DNA of 64,000 nucleotides from PVC group bacterium (lineage in GTDB: Bacteria; Verrucomicrobiota; Kiritimatiellia; CAIKKV01; CAITUY01). Position numbers and translations under genes: made by a program. The stretch spans positions 1-64,000 of the forward strand of contig CAMBRF010000007.1 of the NCBI GenBank assembly GCA_945870225.1. Reading direction: 5' to 3'. The notes under the pieces are model-generated. The model saw nothing but the letters and a program-made list of their open reading frames with translations, was not told the origin of the DNA and did not search any database. Of this stretch, positions 42,087 to 51,658 are shown piece after piece (position 1 is the stretch's first letter; each line of letters starts with the position of its first letter).

Positions 42087-45000
42087 TCAGGGTGCTCGCA
42101 CGGTGATTTTGTAGAAACGGGAGGGTAGAAAGCTGGTAAGACCGGTATGGGCCATGGTGCCGCTGAACCCGGGTACATCGATAAAACCGGGAACGGTCAG
42201 CCAGTTGGTATCGGTAAGCAGTCCATCCCGATAATACAGGGTATAAAACCGGTTGGTTAAGGCTGGCCACTGAAGGACGAATTCGTCGACGGGTTCAGGT
42301 TGCAAAGCCGTCAATCGAAGGACACTCGCCGGATTTCCGGCATCTGTTCCTGTTAATTCCTCGTCGGCATTGGAGATCAGGTCGTGGTCTTGATCTCCAG
42401 CGGCATCCAGAATCAAGCAGAAGCTTTCGACGGCGGGGCTGATCAGGCCGGCATTGTCAGCCGCCCAAACAAAAAACCGGTTGGTGGCGCCGATCTGAGT
42501 GTTGGACAGAACACCGGTGGCCAAGGTGGTGAGGATTCCATTGGTGGAGCCTGCCTGATTGGATGAGGCGTAGTAGTAGTCGCGAATGCCAGAGGCAGAG
42601 TCGGAGAACCCCGACCAGGTTCCCGTCACGGATGTGGCGCCGACCAGGTAATTGCCAAACGGGCTGTGGACCAGGGTGACCGTGGCGTTGGTGGCGGAAG
42701 GGGGTGCGGTATCAACCCAATAGGGGCCGCCGACTGCCACCGCGCCCGTGTTGCCAAAGTGATCGCGTGCCCGCACGATCACAAACCCGTTGGAGCCGTC
42801 GGCCAAGGGGAGCGAGTTAACGGACAGTCCAACCGTGCGGCCCGTGGTCGTGCAGGCCGGCGCATGGGCGCCGACCCCGTAATCATAACTGGAAATCCCC
42901 ACGCCGGCCCCGTCGTTGGCGGCCGGCCATTGGACGGTGAGTAGGGAATTGGTCGACCAGGAGGATGGGGTGTGAGTGGCTGATGTGATTTCGCCGGGTG
43001 AGCCCGGTGGTTCGTTGTCCACCATGAACGGTTGGCTGGTGGTCCAGTCGCTCCAATACAATCCATCCCATGCCCGGCCCCGGATAATCACGCCCGGGTT
43101 CAGCAAGATATCGCTGCCGGAAGCGGAGGTGTTCCAGGTAAGGGTCAGGCTATTGGTGAAGTTGAGGGCGCTGACGGCGGTTTGGATGTTTTCAACCGGA
43201 GGGCCGTTGGAGGGGTTTAGCGTGATCAGGCCCAGCAGGTCTTGTGCGGCGAGGATGGTGAGATTGGACCAACTGGCTCCACCGCTGGCCGACCACGCCA
43301 CGTCCAAGGCGCAGGTATCGCCATCGGCATCGTGGATCAAGTTGCTGATCGTTACCAGGCCCTCACCCTGGGTGGAGGTCTGGGCGGCCTGGAGGCAGGA
43401 CAGAACGGCGGGCGAGCGCACCGCCAGGGTAACCGGGATGATGCGGAAGGGGGCATTGCCGTCCAGCCGGATGGCGGATTGCCGTTCGCCGGTGGGGATG
43501 CCGGTGGTGTTCATGGTAACCGTGAGGTTGGTGCTGCCCCCTGCGGGAACGTCAATCTGGGCGGGGGTGATGGACAGCCAGAGGTTGGACTGAGAATCGG
43601 GGGTCACGACGACGTCGTCGAGATACCAGCCTTCCTCCTGCGTGTTTTGATCGGAGCCAAAGTGGAAACGGATGATAGCTATCTTATCTGACAAGGCGCC
43701 AAGATCAAAGGTGACCTGCTGCCAGCTGCCGGTGCCGGCAAAGCAGGGGGTGTCCTGTTCCCAGGGTGAGGCTGACCATTCGGACATTTTGTGCGAATAA
43801 CCTCCGACCGGTGCGATCTGGGTGAAGGTGAGGCCGGCGTTGGTGGAGATTTCAACGATGCCGCCATCCCAGGCGTATCCGGGACCAGAGGTGTGGTCAA
43901 TTTCGCATTTTATCCAGTGCCAGAAGGTCAGTTGGGCTCCGTATCCCAGAACGATAGGCGGAGTATCCAACCGGGCATGCATATTCGTGGTGTACAGACA
44001 CGTGGCCGCATTACCGCAGTACCAGGCATTGGAGCTGGAGACGAAGCGGTTGGTGGTTAGTGTCCAGAGGTCACGGGTTCCGCTGTGGGTCCAGCCTCCG
44101 GCTTCTTTCTCGCTGTCATCTGTGAACCCCATGGATAATAGAGCGGCGTTCAGAATGAGATTGGTCTTGCCGGTGTTTGAAACCGAAACGGACACATTTG
44201 ATACGGTGTTCGGCCGTACAAACGTCTCAATCGCCTCTGGCGCCAGACTGAGGAGAGGGTAGCTTTCCTCCCTCCAGAGCCACTCGAGAGTGGACTCGAG
44301 GGATAGCATAAAGGTTACGGCATTGGAGTTGCCTGATTCAGGCACGCTGCCTGTCCCCGTCCATCCGGCACAGATCCAGCGGGTCCCATCCATCAGGTCG
44401 CAGGTATTCGCCTGAGCCTTTACCACAATACCCGATTCAAAGGTGTGGTGGCCATAATCTGGAGACACGGAGGCGGGCACGTTCGTGCTGGCTGATACGG
44501 TGAAGCCCAATACTGGTGCGACTCGCACAAAGACGGGGACGACGCTGGTGGGTGTACTGGCGTCGTTGCACGCCAGTTGGATTGCGGACTGCAGGTCGCC
44601 TGTGGGAATGCCCGTGGTATTAAACGTGACTGTTAGGTTGGTGCTGCGTCCCGCCGGAAGGTCAAGATGGGTCGGGGTGAGGGATAGCCAGAGATTGGAG
44701 CTCGAATCTGGGGTCACGACGATATCGTCGAGATACCAACCTTCCTCCTCTACGCTTCCGTCGGATCCAAAGTGGAATCGGATGATGGCGGAATCATGTG
44801 CCATGGTGCTGAGATCAAAGGTGACCTGCTGCCACCCGCCGGCACCGGCAAAGCAGGGTGTATCCTGAGGCCAAGGGGATGCCGCATATCCTGTAACCTT
44901 ATGGGAGTAGTCCCCTATGGGTTCGATCTGCGTGAAGGTGAGCCCGGAGTTGGTGGAGATTTCAACAATTCCTCCGTCATAGGCATATCCAGGATAATCG

Positions 45001-47603
45001 TAATCGAGTTCAGACTCGATCCAGTGCCAGAAGGTCAGTTGTGCTCCATCTCCCAGGGTGATAGGCGGGGTATCCAGCCGGGCATGCATGTTCGTGGCGT
45101 ACAGATGCGAGGCCGCGTTTCCGCAGTACCAGGCGTTGGAGCCTGAAACGGAGCGGTTGGTGGTCAAGGTCCAGAGGTCACGGGTTCCACTGTGGGCCCA
45201 ATCGCCGGAACCTTTCTCGGCGTCATCGGCGAAAGCCCGTGACAATAGAGATGCGTCCAGGGTGAGATTGGTTTTTCCCGTGTTTGAAACCGAAACGTAC
45301 ACATTGGATACGGTGTCCGGTCTCAAGAACAGATCAAGCGCATCCGGCGTTAGATTGAGGAGGGGATAAAGCTCCTCCCTCCAGAGCCATTTGAGAGTGG
45401 ACTCGAGGGATAGCGCAAAGGTTATGGCATTGGAGTTGCCGGATTCAGGCACGCTGCCCGTTCCCGTCCATCCTTCGCAGAGCCAGCGGGTTCCATCCAT
45501 CAGGTCCAAAAATGCATCTGCAGTGGCGTGTAGCACAACTCCCGACGGATAGGTGTGTTGCCCGTAATCGGGCGATACGGGGACGGGAACGTTAGTATTG
45601 GCGGATACGGTGATGTTCATCGGTGGCACGATCTTGAACGAGTGCAGGTCGGTTGGGGCGTTTGATGGATGTCGCACGGATGGGCTGAGGGGGGGGGTGG
45701 CCTTAATCCAGTAATAAACGGTGGTGCCTTCCGTTTGGATGGGGATTGAGCCACGGTATAGGGTGTTGCTCACTCCTGTCATGGGGTTGGAGGAAAAGTT
45801 TGTTGAGCCATCGGTGTTCCAAAAAACCCGGAGCGCATTCGTGCCGGTCAGGTGCTCTGGGCCCACGATGGCATTAATTTCGTAGGGATCGCCGTTATTG
45901 AAAGTGTCGGTTCTGGGTGTGTGGATGATGTCGAAGAAGCTGAGCAGAGCTTTATAGGCATTAAGTCGCCCGCCGGTGACGGTTTTGCCGAACATGGAGG
46001 AGACAGGGTCGGTGCCGTTCAGGATAGCCTTGCGAACATCCTGCCAGGAGGCGTCGGGGCGGGTGCTCCAAAGCAGGGCGGCGACGCCCGCGACATGCGG
46101 GGTGGCCATGGAGGTACCGCTCATATAGTCATAACCGCCGCCCACTGTGGTGCTGAGGATGTTGACGCCGGGAGCGCCGAGGTCAACGGAGGTCAGTCCG
46201 TAATGCGAGAAACTAGCCTTGGCATCATGATGATCGGTGGCGGCAACGGAGATGATATTGGACCAGGGATAACTGGCGGGATAGAAGGGGCTCGCGTCGT
46301 TGTCGTGGTTCCAGTTTCCTGCGGCGGCCACAAAAAGAATTCCTGCCTCGCCTTGGTCTTGGATGGCCTGCGAAAGGGATGTCGAATAAATACCGTTGGT
46401 ATCGCCCCAGCTGTTATTGGTAATGCGCACATTGATGCCGGAACGGCGGAGGGAAGCGGCGTATTGCAACGCCTCGATGGCGTCGGAGGTGGCCCCCGAG
46501 CCGGAACTATCGATGAACTTCAGTGCCATGATGCGCGCCTGCCAGTTCACGCCGACGACCCCGGCGCTATTGTTGCCCGACGCCGCGATGGTGCCGGCCA
46601 CGTGGGTCCCGTGGCCGTAATCGTCCAGGGGCGAATTGTCATGGTTCACAAAATCCCAACCCCGGATATCGTCAATAAAACCGTTGCCGTCATCATCCAC
46701 ACCATTGACGGTCTCCAGGGGATTGCTCCAGATGTTCGAGACGAGATCGGGGTGGTTGATGTCGATGCCGGTATCGACGACGGCGACCACCACGTCGCTG
46801 TTGCCCGTGGCAATATCCCAGGCCTCGGGGGCGTCGATATCGGCGTCTGCGGCGCCGCCTGTCTGGCCGGTATTATTCATCCCCCAGAGTTCGGCGAACT
46901 GGCTGTCGTTGGGTTGGGTCTGGGTAACGTGAATGATGTAGTCAGGCTCGGCGTAACGGACCACGGTTCCCTCGCGATTCAGGGCGGTGAGCAGGCGGGG
47001 CACGGTGTCCGGGTCGGCGTTCGGAACGCCCACCAGGTAGAGTCCGGGGGAGTGGAGGGTCCGGATGACGTGGGCGCCGATCTGCGCGGCCAGGGTTTCG
47101 ATCTGGTCGATCATCGCGCCCGCCTGGAGCCGCAGGAGCACATGATTAGCCACCATTGTTGCACGCCCCACGGCGGTCTCGGTCCCGGTTTTCGGATCAC
47201 GGGCAAGCAGTTCCTCCACGCGCCAGAGAGGATACTTGAATGTCGTTCGGATAATGCGAGTTCGCCGTACGAGATTGGAGGCGCCCGGCACAGGTTCATC
47301 ACGGGAGGCGACGACCGGCTGGTTGGCGTTCGGATCCTGGGGAAGAGGAGGGCCGGATGACACGGCGATGGTTCGGTGCGATGCGCCTGACGGTGTGGCC
47401 GATTGCGACCCTGACGAAGAGAAGCCGATCGATTTTGGGCCGGCACCGGCCAGGGGGGGGACGCCGGCGACCGGGGGGGGTGATGCGCCGTGACGCAGGG
47501 GGGGCGGGATCGTACTTTCCCGGGATGATGTGTGGCGTAAAACCAGCCCCACCCAGACCAAGGATAGAACGATGACGGTCAACCCCAGCCAAGGGATGGT
47601 CAT
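42087..47603 (-). CDS. very large secreted subtilisin-like (S8) serine protease with tandem C-terminal domains
   Basis: About 1838 residues from ATG 47603 (GTG 47615 also open). The signal/anchor is WLGLTVIVLSLVWVGLVL, and a low-complexity segment follows. An I9-like propeptide spans about 140-225. The S8 domain has the triad Asp277 (V-V-D-T-G-I-D), His331 (G-H-G-T-H-V-A-G) and Ser498 (G-T-S-M-A-T-P-H-V), with oxyanion Asn430 (A-A-G-N). Beyond 560 come two near-identical blocks of about 370 residues, each with a MAM/jelly-roll-like part (W-Y-C-G-N-A, F-W-H-W-I, G-W-Y-L-D-D) and an NPDG-type beta-sandwich. Ig-like domains, a D-x-D-x-D linker and a C-terminal module ending SRFYKITVRAP follow. 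It is likely surface-bound or exported. Confidence 0.93.
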   Translation of the reverse strand: MTIPWLGLTVIVLSLVWVGLVLRHTSSRESTIPPPLRHGASPPPVAGVPPLAGAGPKSIGFSSSGSQSATPSGASHRTIAVSSGPPLPQDPNANQPVVASRDEPVPGASNLVRRTRIIRTTFKYPLWRVEELLARDPKTGTETAVGRATMVANHVLLRLQAGAMIDQIETLAAQIGAHVIRTLHSPGLYLVGVPNADPDTVPRLLTALNREGTVVRYAEPDYIIHVTQTQPNDSQFAELWGMNNTGQTGGAADADIDAPEAWDIATGNSDVVVAVVDTGIDINHPDLVSNIWSNPLETVNGVDDDGNGFIDDIRGWDFVNHDNSPLDDYGHGTHVAGTIAASGNNSAGVVGVNWQARIMALKFIDSSGSGATSDAIEALQYAASLRRSGINVRITNNSWGDTNGIYSTSLSQAIQDQGEAGILFVAAAGNWNHDNDASPFYPASYPWSNIISVAATDHHDAKASFSHYGLTSVDLGAPGVNILSTTVGGGYDYMSGTSMATPHVAGVAALLWSTRPDASWQDVRKAILNGTDPVSSMFGKTVTGGRLNAYKALLSFFDIIHTPRTDTFNNGDPYEINAIVGPEHLTGTNALRVFWNTDGSTNFSSNPMTGVSNTLYRGSIPIQTEGTTVYYWIKATPPLSPSVRHPSNAPTDLHSFKIVPPMNITVSANTNVPVPVSPDYGQHTYPSGVVLHATADAFLDLMDGTRWLCEGWTGTGSVPESGNSNAITFALSLESTLKWLWREELYPLLNLTPDALDLFLRPDTVSNVYVSVSNTGKTNLTLDASLLSRAFADDAEKGSGDWAHSGTRDLWTLTTNRSVSGSNAWYCGNAASHLYATNMHARLDTPPITLGDGAQLTFWHWIESELDYDYPGYAYDGGIVEISTNSGLTFTQIEPIGDYSHKVTGYAASPWPQDTPCFAGAGGWQQVTFDLSTMAHDSAIIRFHFGSDGSVEEEGWYLDDIVVTPDSSSNLWLSLTPTHLDLPAGRSTNLTVTFNTTGIPTGDLQSAIQLACNDASTPTSVVPVFVRVAPVLGFTVSASTNVPASVSPDYGHHTFESGIVVKAQANTCDLMDGTRWICAGWTGTGSVPESGNSNAVTFMLSLESTLEWLWREESYPLLSLAPEAIETFVRPNTVSNVSVSVSNTGKTNLILNAALLSMGFTDDSEKEAGGWTHSGTRDLWTLTTNRFVSSSNAWYCGNAATCLYTTNMHARLDTPPIVLGYGAQLTFWHWIKCEIDHTSGPGYAWDGGIVEISTNAGLTFTQIAPVGGYSHKMSEWSASPWEQDTPCFAGTGSWQQVTFDLGALSDKIAIIRFHFGSDQNTQEEGWYLDDVVVTPDSQSNLWLSITPAQIDVPAGGSTNLTVTMNTTGIPTGERQSAIRLDGNAPFRIIPVTLAVRSPAVLSCLQAAQTSTQGEGLVTISNLIHDADGDTCALDVAWSASGGASWSNLTILAAQDLLGLITLNPSNGPPVENIQTAVSALNFTNSLTLTWNTSASGSDILLNPGVIIRGRAWDGLYWSDWTTSQPFMVDNEPPGSPGEITSATHTPSSWSTNSLLTVQWPAANDGAGVGISSYDYGVGAHAPACTTTGRTVGLSVNSLPLADGSNGFVIVRARDHFGNTGAVAVGGPYWVDTAPPSATNATVTLVHSPFGNYLVGATSVTGTWSGFSDSASGIRDYYYASSNQAGSTNGILTTLATGVLSNTQIGATNRFFVWAADNAGLISPAVESFCLILDAAGDQDHDLISNADEELTGTDAGNPASVLRLTALQPEPVDEFVLQWPALTNRFYTLYYRDGLLTDTNWLTVPGFIDVPGFSGTMAHTGLTSFLPSRFYKITVRAP
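43440..45620 (-). repeat. 1.1-kb tandem duplication within the S8 protease gene
   Basis: Two consecutive blocks, roughly 44510-45620 and 43440-44510, share long identical stretches on both DNA and protein level (for example G-T-R-D-L-W-T-L-T-T-N-R and P-V-S-P-D-Y-G-like segments). The boundaries are estimated by eye. Confidence 0.85.
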
Positions 47604-47755
47604 GCGATGTCTCACGCTTCAAATAATAGCTCAAATGCACCGTTAAATATACCACCAAATTGCCGCCAGATTGCCGAATTAAATTGCGGTGGCGGTCCTG
47701 TTTTTGTATAGGTGTCACCCTTTTTAAAGCATGCCATTTGTCTTGAGGAGCCAAC

Positions 47756-49027
47756 ATGAAAACCACAGCACTGCGCATCTATGGGAAAAGCGATTTAAGG
47801 TTGGAGACGTTCGAACTACCCGAAGTCGGGGATGACGAGATCCTGGCGGAAATCGTAACCAACTCGGTGTGCATGTCGTGTCATAAAGCGGCACTTCAGG
47901 GGGCGGACCATAAAAGGGTGCCCAATGATGTGGCGACGAACCCGGTCATTATCGGACACGAGTTTGCCGGGTATATCCGGCATGTTGGTAAAAAATGGGC
48001 CGGTCAGTTCAAGGCCGGCCAGAAGTTCAGCATTCAGCCGGCGATGGGATACAAGGGATCGCTCGATGCGCCAGGGTATTCGTTCCGTTACATCGGAGGG
48101 ATGGCCAGTTTCGTGGTGATCCCGTCCTGCGTGATGGAGATGGATTGCTTGCTGCCGTACGAAGGCGAGGGATTTTTCAAGGCCTCGCTGAGTGAGCCGA
48201 TGTCCTGTATTGTCGGGGCGGCGCATGCGCAATATCACACGCGGATCGGCAGCTACCAGCATCTCATGGGCATTGTCGAGGGCGGGTGCTGTGCGCTTCT
48301 GGCGGGTGCGGGCCCCATGGGCCTGGGTTGTGTGGATTATCTGATTCATGGCGCGCGAAAGCCCAGATTGCTGGTCGTGACCGACATCGATCAGTCACGG
48401 TTGGACCGTGCGGCCCAGCTCATGACGGTGGCCGATGCGGCGCGGCAGGGGGTGACCCTGGTCTATTTCAACACGGCAGGACTGCCTGACCCGGTTGCTA
48501 AACTGAAGGAGTTGGCCGGTGGCGAGGGTTATGATGACGTCTTTGTCTATGCGCCCGTGGCGCCGGTGGTGGAGCAGGGCGATGCCATTCTGGCACGTAA
48601 CGGTTGCCTGAACTTCTTTGCCGGTCCGACGAAGACTGATTTTGCCGCGAAGTTCAACTTCTACAACGTCCACTACGCCGAAACGCACATTGTGGGAACG
48701 TCCGGCGGAAATACGGACGACATGCGTGAATCCCTGAAATTGATGTCCGAAGGGAAGATCAATCCGGCGTCGATGATTACTCATGTTGGAGGGATTACCT
48801 GCGCGTGCGATACAATCCTGAGGCTCGATCAGATCCCGGGCGGCAAAAAGCTGGTCTACACCCAGTATGATTTGCCCTTGGTCGCTTTGGATGATTTTGC
48901 CAAAGTGGGTCGCGAGAACCCCCTGTTTGCGAAACTGGGCGAGATCTGTCAGCGCCATTCGGGGCTCTGGAACCTTGAAGCCGAGGAATATCTGCTCAAA
49001 CACGCTCCGCGCATGAAGGGTGCCTGA
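47756..49027 (+). CDS. zinc-type medium-chain dehydrogenase, L-sorbose-1-phosphate reductase-like
   Basis: 423 residues. The MDR N-terminal domain has C-M-S-C-H-K and G-H-E-F-A-G-Y; the Rossmann domain has A-G-A-G-P-M-G-L-G. The inserted segments (M-G-Y-K-G-S-L-D-A-P-G-Y-S and the late F-F-A-G-P-T-K-T-D) match the SorE-like branch that reduces L-sorbose-1-phosphate to glucitol-6-phosphate. It has no sugar-PTS neighbours here, so another polyol or sugar phosphate is possible. The ribosome site is TGAGGAG. Confidence 0.85.
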   Translation: MKTTALRIYGKSDLRLETFELPEVGDDEILAEIVTNSVCMSCHKAALQGADHKRVPNDVATNPVIIGHEFAGYIRHVGKKWAGQFKAGQKFSIQPAMGYKGSLDAPGYSFRYIGGMASFVVIPSCVMEMDCLLPYEGEGFFKASLSEPMSCIVGAAHAQYHTRIGSYQHLMGIVEGGCCALLAGAGPMGLGCVDYLIHGARKPRLLVVTDIDQSRLDRAAQLMTVADAARQGVTLVYFNTAGLPDPVAKLKELAGGEGYDDVFVYAPVAPVVEQGDAILARNGCLNFFAGPTKTDFAAKFNFYNVHYAETHIVGTSGGNTDDMRESLKLMSEGKINPASMITHVGGITCACDTILRLDQIPGGKKLVYTQYDLPLVALDDFAKVGRENPLFAKLGEICQRHSGLWNLEAEEYLLKHAPRMKGA

Positions 49028-49292
49028 TGGAGTTTATTGGGCTCATGTGCGACAAGGCGTCCCATTTCATTGTTAAGTGCGACAAAGTGACGCTGTTTGC
49101 GGTTATTTCCATACATCACATTTCTGAATTATTTATTTGTAACACGTTGTTTTACAGTATGTTGTGGTAGTTTTGAGTCATTTTTTGAGCGTCATTGGCA
49201 CGGGCCTTGCTAAAGATTACGGTCACGAAAGTGTTGTGACTTCAATTTGACAAGCTTTACGGGTATGAGCCCGAGTAAAAGAGGAGGTAGCC
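49028..49292 (+). promoter_or_regulatory. dnaK upstream region
   Basis: 265 bp, clearly more AT-rich than its surroundings. It contains a 9-base direct repeat GTGCGACAA at 49047-49055 and 49077-49085 (30-bp pitch) and a TTGACA at about 49246. No CIRCE (TTAGCACTC-N9-GAGTGCTAA) and no clear sigma-32 promoter were seen. AGAGGAGG lies before the dnaK start. Confidence 0.5.
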
Positions 49293-51227
49293 ATGTCCAA
49301 AGTTTTAGGCATTGATTTAGGAACGACGAATTCCTGTATGGCGGTGATGGAGGGGGGGGAGCCGGTTGTCATTCCTAATGCCGAAGGCATGCGGACGACG
49401 CCGTCCATTGTGGCCTTTACGAAGAGCGGGGAGCGGTTGGTGGGGCAGGCGGCCAAGCGGCAGGCCATCACCAATTCGACCAACACGGTTTACTCGATCA
49501 AGCGTTTCATGGGCCGGAAATACGACGAAGTGGCCCATGAGATCTCGCTGGTTCCCTACAAGGTTGTGCGCGCCAAGAACGGGGATGCGCATGTGCAGGT
49601 CGGTGACGAGATTCTTTCGCCGCCGGAGATCTCCTCCATGATCCTGCAGAAGATGAGGGCCGATGCCGAGGCCTATCTAGGCGAGAAGATCACGCAGGCG
49701 GTCGTTACGGTGCCGGCCTATTTCAATGACAGCCAGCGGCAGGCCACCAAGGATGCGGGACGGATTGCCGGGCTGGAAGTGCTGCGGATCATCAATGAGC
49801 CCACGGCGGCGTCACTGGCCTACGGCCTCGACAAGAAGAAGGACGAGAAGATCGCGGTATACGATCTGGGTGGCGGCACGTTTGATGTGTCCGTCCTGGA
49901 TATCGGCGAAGGGGTCTTTGAGGTCAAGGCCACCAACGGCGACACGCATCTGGGCGGTGACGATTTCGATCATACCATCATGAGCTGGTTGGCGGAGGAG
50001 TTCCGCAAGGATCAGGGGATCGACCTGACCAAGGACACGATGGCCATGCAACGGCTGAAAGAGTCGGCCGAGAAGGCCAAGTGTGAGCTCTCCAGCGCCC
50101 TGCAGACGGACATCAATCTTCCGTTCATCAGCGCCGACGCCAGCGGGCCCAAACATCTCAATGTCACGTTGTCGCGCGCCAAGCTTGAACAGCTGGTCGA
50201 CCAACTGGTCGAGCGGACGAATCAGCCGGTTAAGAACTGCATGAAGGATGCGGGCTTGCAGACCGTGGACGAGGTTGTCCTGGTCGGCGGGATGACCCGT
50301 ATGCCCAAGGTTCAGGAAATGGCCAAGAAGCTGTTTGGCAAGGAACCGCACAAGGGGGTTAACCCCGATGAGGTCGTGGCGGTGGGCGCGGCGATCCAGG
50401 GCGGTATTCTCAAGGGCGAGGTCAAGGATGTGCTGCTGTTGGATGTCGCACCGCTGTCGTTGGGTATCGAGACATTGGGCCGGGTGTTTACCGCTCTGAT
50501 TGAGCGCAACACGACGGTTCCGACCCGCAAGACGGAAATTTTCAGCACGGCTTCCGACAACCAGCCGTCCGTTGAGATTCATGTGTTGCAGGGCGAGCGC
50601 AAGATGGCTGATCAGAACAAGACCATCGGGCGTTTTCATCTGGATGGCATTCCGCCCGCACCGCGCGGTGTTCCCCAGGTCGAGGTCACTTTTGATGTCG
50701 ATGCGAACGGCATCCTGCATGTGTCCGCCAAGGATCTGGGGACCGGGCGCGAGCAGAAGATCACCATCACGGCATCAAGCGGTCTGAGCGAGGCGGAAAT
50801 CAAGGACATGGTGAAGGACGCCGAGTCGCATGCCGAGGAGGACCGTCTGCAGCGTGAAGCGGCCGAGGCCCGGAATATGGCGGATAACCTGGTTTACCAG
50901 ACCGAGAAGCTCCTCAAGGAGCAGGGTGAAAAGGTATCAGCCGATAAGAAGCGTCCGGTCGAGGAAGCCATTGAGCAGGTGAAAACCGCGCTCAAGGGGA
51001 ATGACGCCGAGGCCATCAAGTCAGCGACGGAAGGATTGAATACGGCGGTTCAGGCGATTTCGGCTGATCTGTACGCTCAGGCCAAGTCCGCCCATCAAGG
51101 GGCGGACGGTGGCGCTCCGGGTGGCGCTCCGGGCGGTGAAGCCCAGGATAAATCCGAGGCGGCCGGAGGGGGTAAGGATGGCGTGATTGACGCCGATTTT
51201 GAAATGGTTGACGATAAGAAGAAGTAG
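49293..51227 (+). CDS. dnaK: chaperone DnaK (Hsp70)
   Basis: 644 residues, full length. The ATPase domain opens with [13 protein letters not shown] and includes [12 protein letters not shown] and [10 protein letters not shown]. The linker and substrate-binding domain have [13 protein letters not shown], and the tail is a Gly/Pro-rich segment ending D-A-D-F-E-M-V-D-D. grpE and dnaJ are not adjacent; groES follows after a 93-bp gap. Confidence 0.98.
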   Translation: MSKVLGIDLGTTNSCMAVMEGGEPVVIPNAEGMRTTPSIVAFTKSGERLVGQAAKRQAITNSTNTVYSIKRFMGRKYDEVAHEISLVPYKVVRAKNGDAHVQVGDEILSPPEISSMILQKMRADAEAYLGEKITQAVVTVPAYFNDSQRQATKDAGRIAGLEVLRIINEPTAASLAYGLDKKKDEKIAVYDLGGGTFDVSVLDIGEGVFEVKATNGDTHLGGDDFDHTIMSWLAEEFRKDQGIDLTKDTMAMQRLKESAEKAKCELSSALQTDINLPFISADASGPKHLNVTLSRAKLEQLVDQLVERTNQPVKNCMKDAGLQTVDEVVLVGGMTRMPKVQEMAKKLFGKEPHKGVNPDEVVAVGAAIQGGILKGEVKDVLLLDVAPLSLGIETLGRVFTALIERNTTVPTRKTEIFSTASDNQPSVEIHVLQGERKMADQNKTIGRFHLDGIPPAPRGVPQVEVTFDVDANGILHVSAKDLGTGREQKITITASSGLSEAEIKDMVKDAESHAEEDRLQREAAEARNMADNLVYQTEKLLKEQGEKVSADKKRPVEEAIEQVKTALKGNDAEAIKSATEGLNTAVQAISADLYAQAKSAHQGADGGAPGGAPGGEAQDKSEAAGGGKDGVIDADFEMVDDKKK

Positions 51228-51320
51228 TCGGGAAACAACGTGAACGCGACGGTTTCGCGTTTGCGATGGGGGAGGGCGGGTGGCCCTTCGATAAACGTAA
51301 CAAGAAAAGGAAAGGGAGTA

Positions 51321-51608
51321 ATGAAGATTAAACCGTTGGCTGATCGCGTCTTGGTTGAGCCCAAGAAGGAACTGGAAGTTAACAAGGGCGGAATTATCAT
51401 TCCGGATAGCGCCAAAGAGAAACCCATGGAAGGCAAAGTTGTGGCCGTGGGTACAGGCAAGCGTGATGAGGCTGGAAAGCTCATTCCGTTTACCGTCAAG
51501 GTCGGTGACAGAGTCCTGATGCCCAAGTATGGCGGCACCGAGGTCAAGTTGGACGACAAGGAATATCAGATCATGCGCGAAGAGGATATCCTCGGCATTG
51601 TTGAGTAA
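51321..51608 (+). CDS. groES: co-chaperonin GroES
   Basis: 95 residues from ATG 51321 with AAAGGGAG upstream; the frame back to 51240 is non-coding. It has the usual start [11 protein letters not shown], the mobile loop [14 protein letters not shown] and the end E-E-D-I-L-G-I-V. Confidence 0.98.
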   Translation: MKIKPLADRVLVEPKKELEVNKGGIIIPDSAKEKPMEGKVVAVGTGKRDEAGKLIPFTVKVGDRVLMPKYGGTEVKLDDKEYQIMREEDILGIVE

Positions 51609-51658
51609 TCATGCCGGACAGGATCGAAACGATAACCCAGTAAGAAGGAACGAGCAAA

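Noticed and set aside
45852-47360. A 502-codon plus-strand open frame
   Set aside because: It lies opposite the S8 catalytic domain with intact triad; the product is low-complexity and unrecognisable.
49028-49292. CIRCE operator upstream of dnaK
   Set aside because: The TTAGCACTC-N9-GAGTGCTAA palindrome was looked for and not found.
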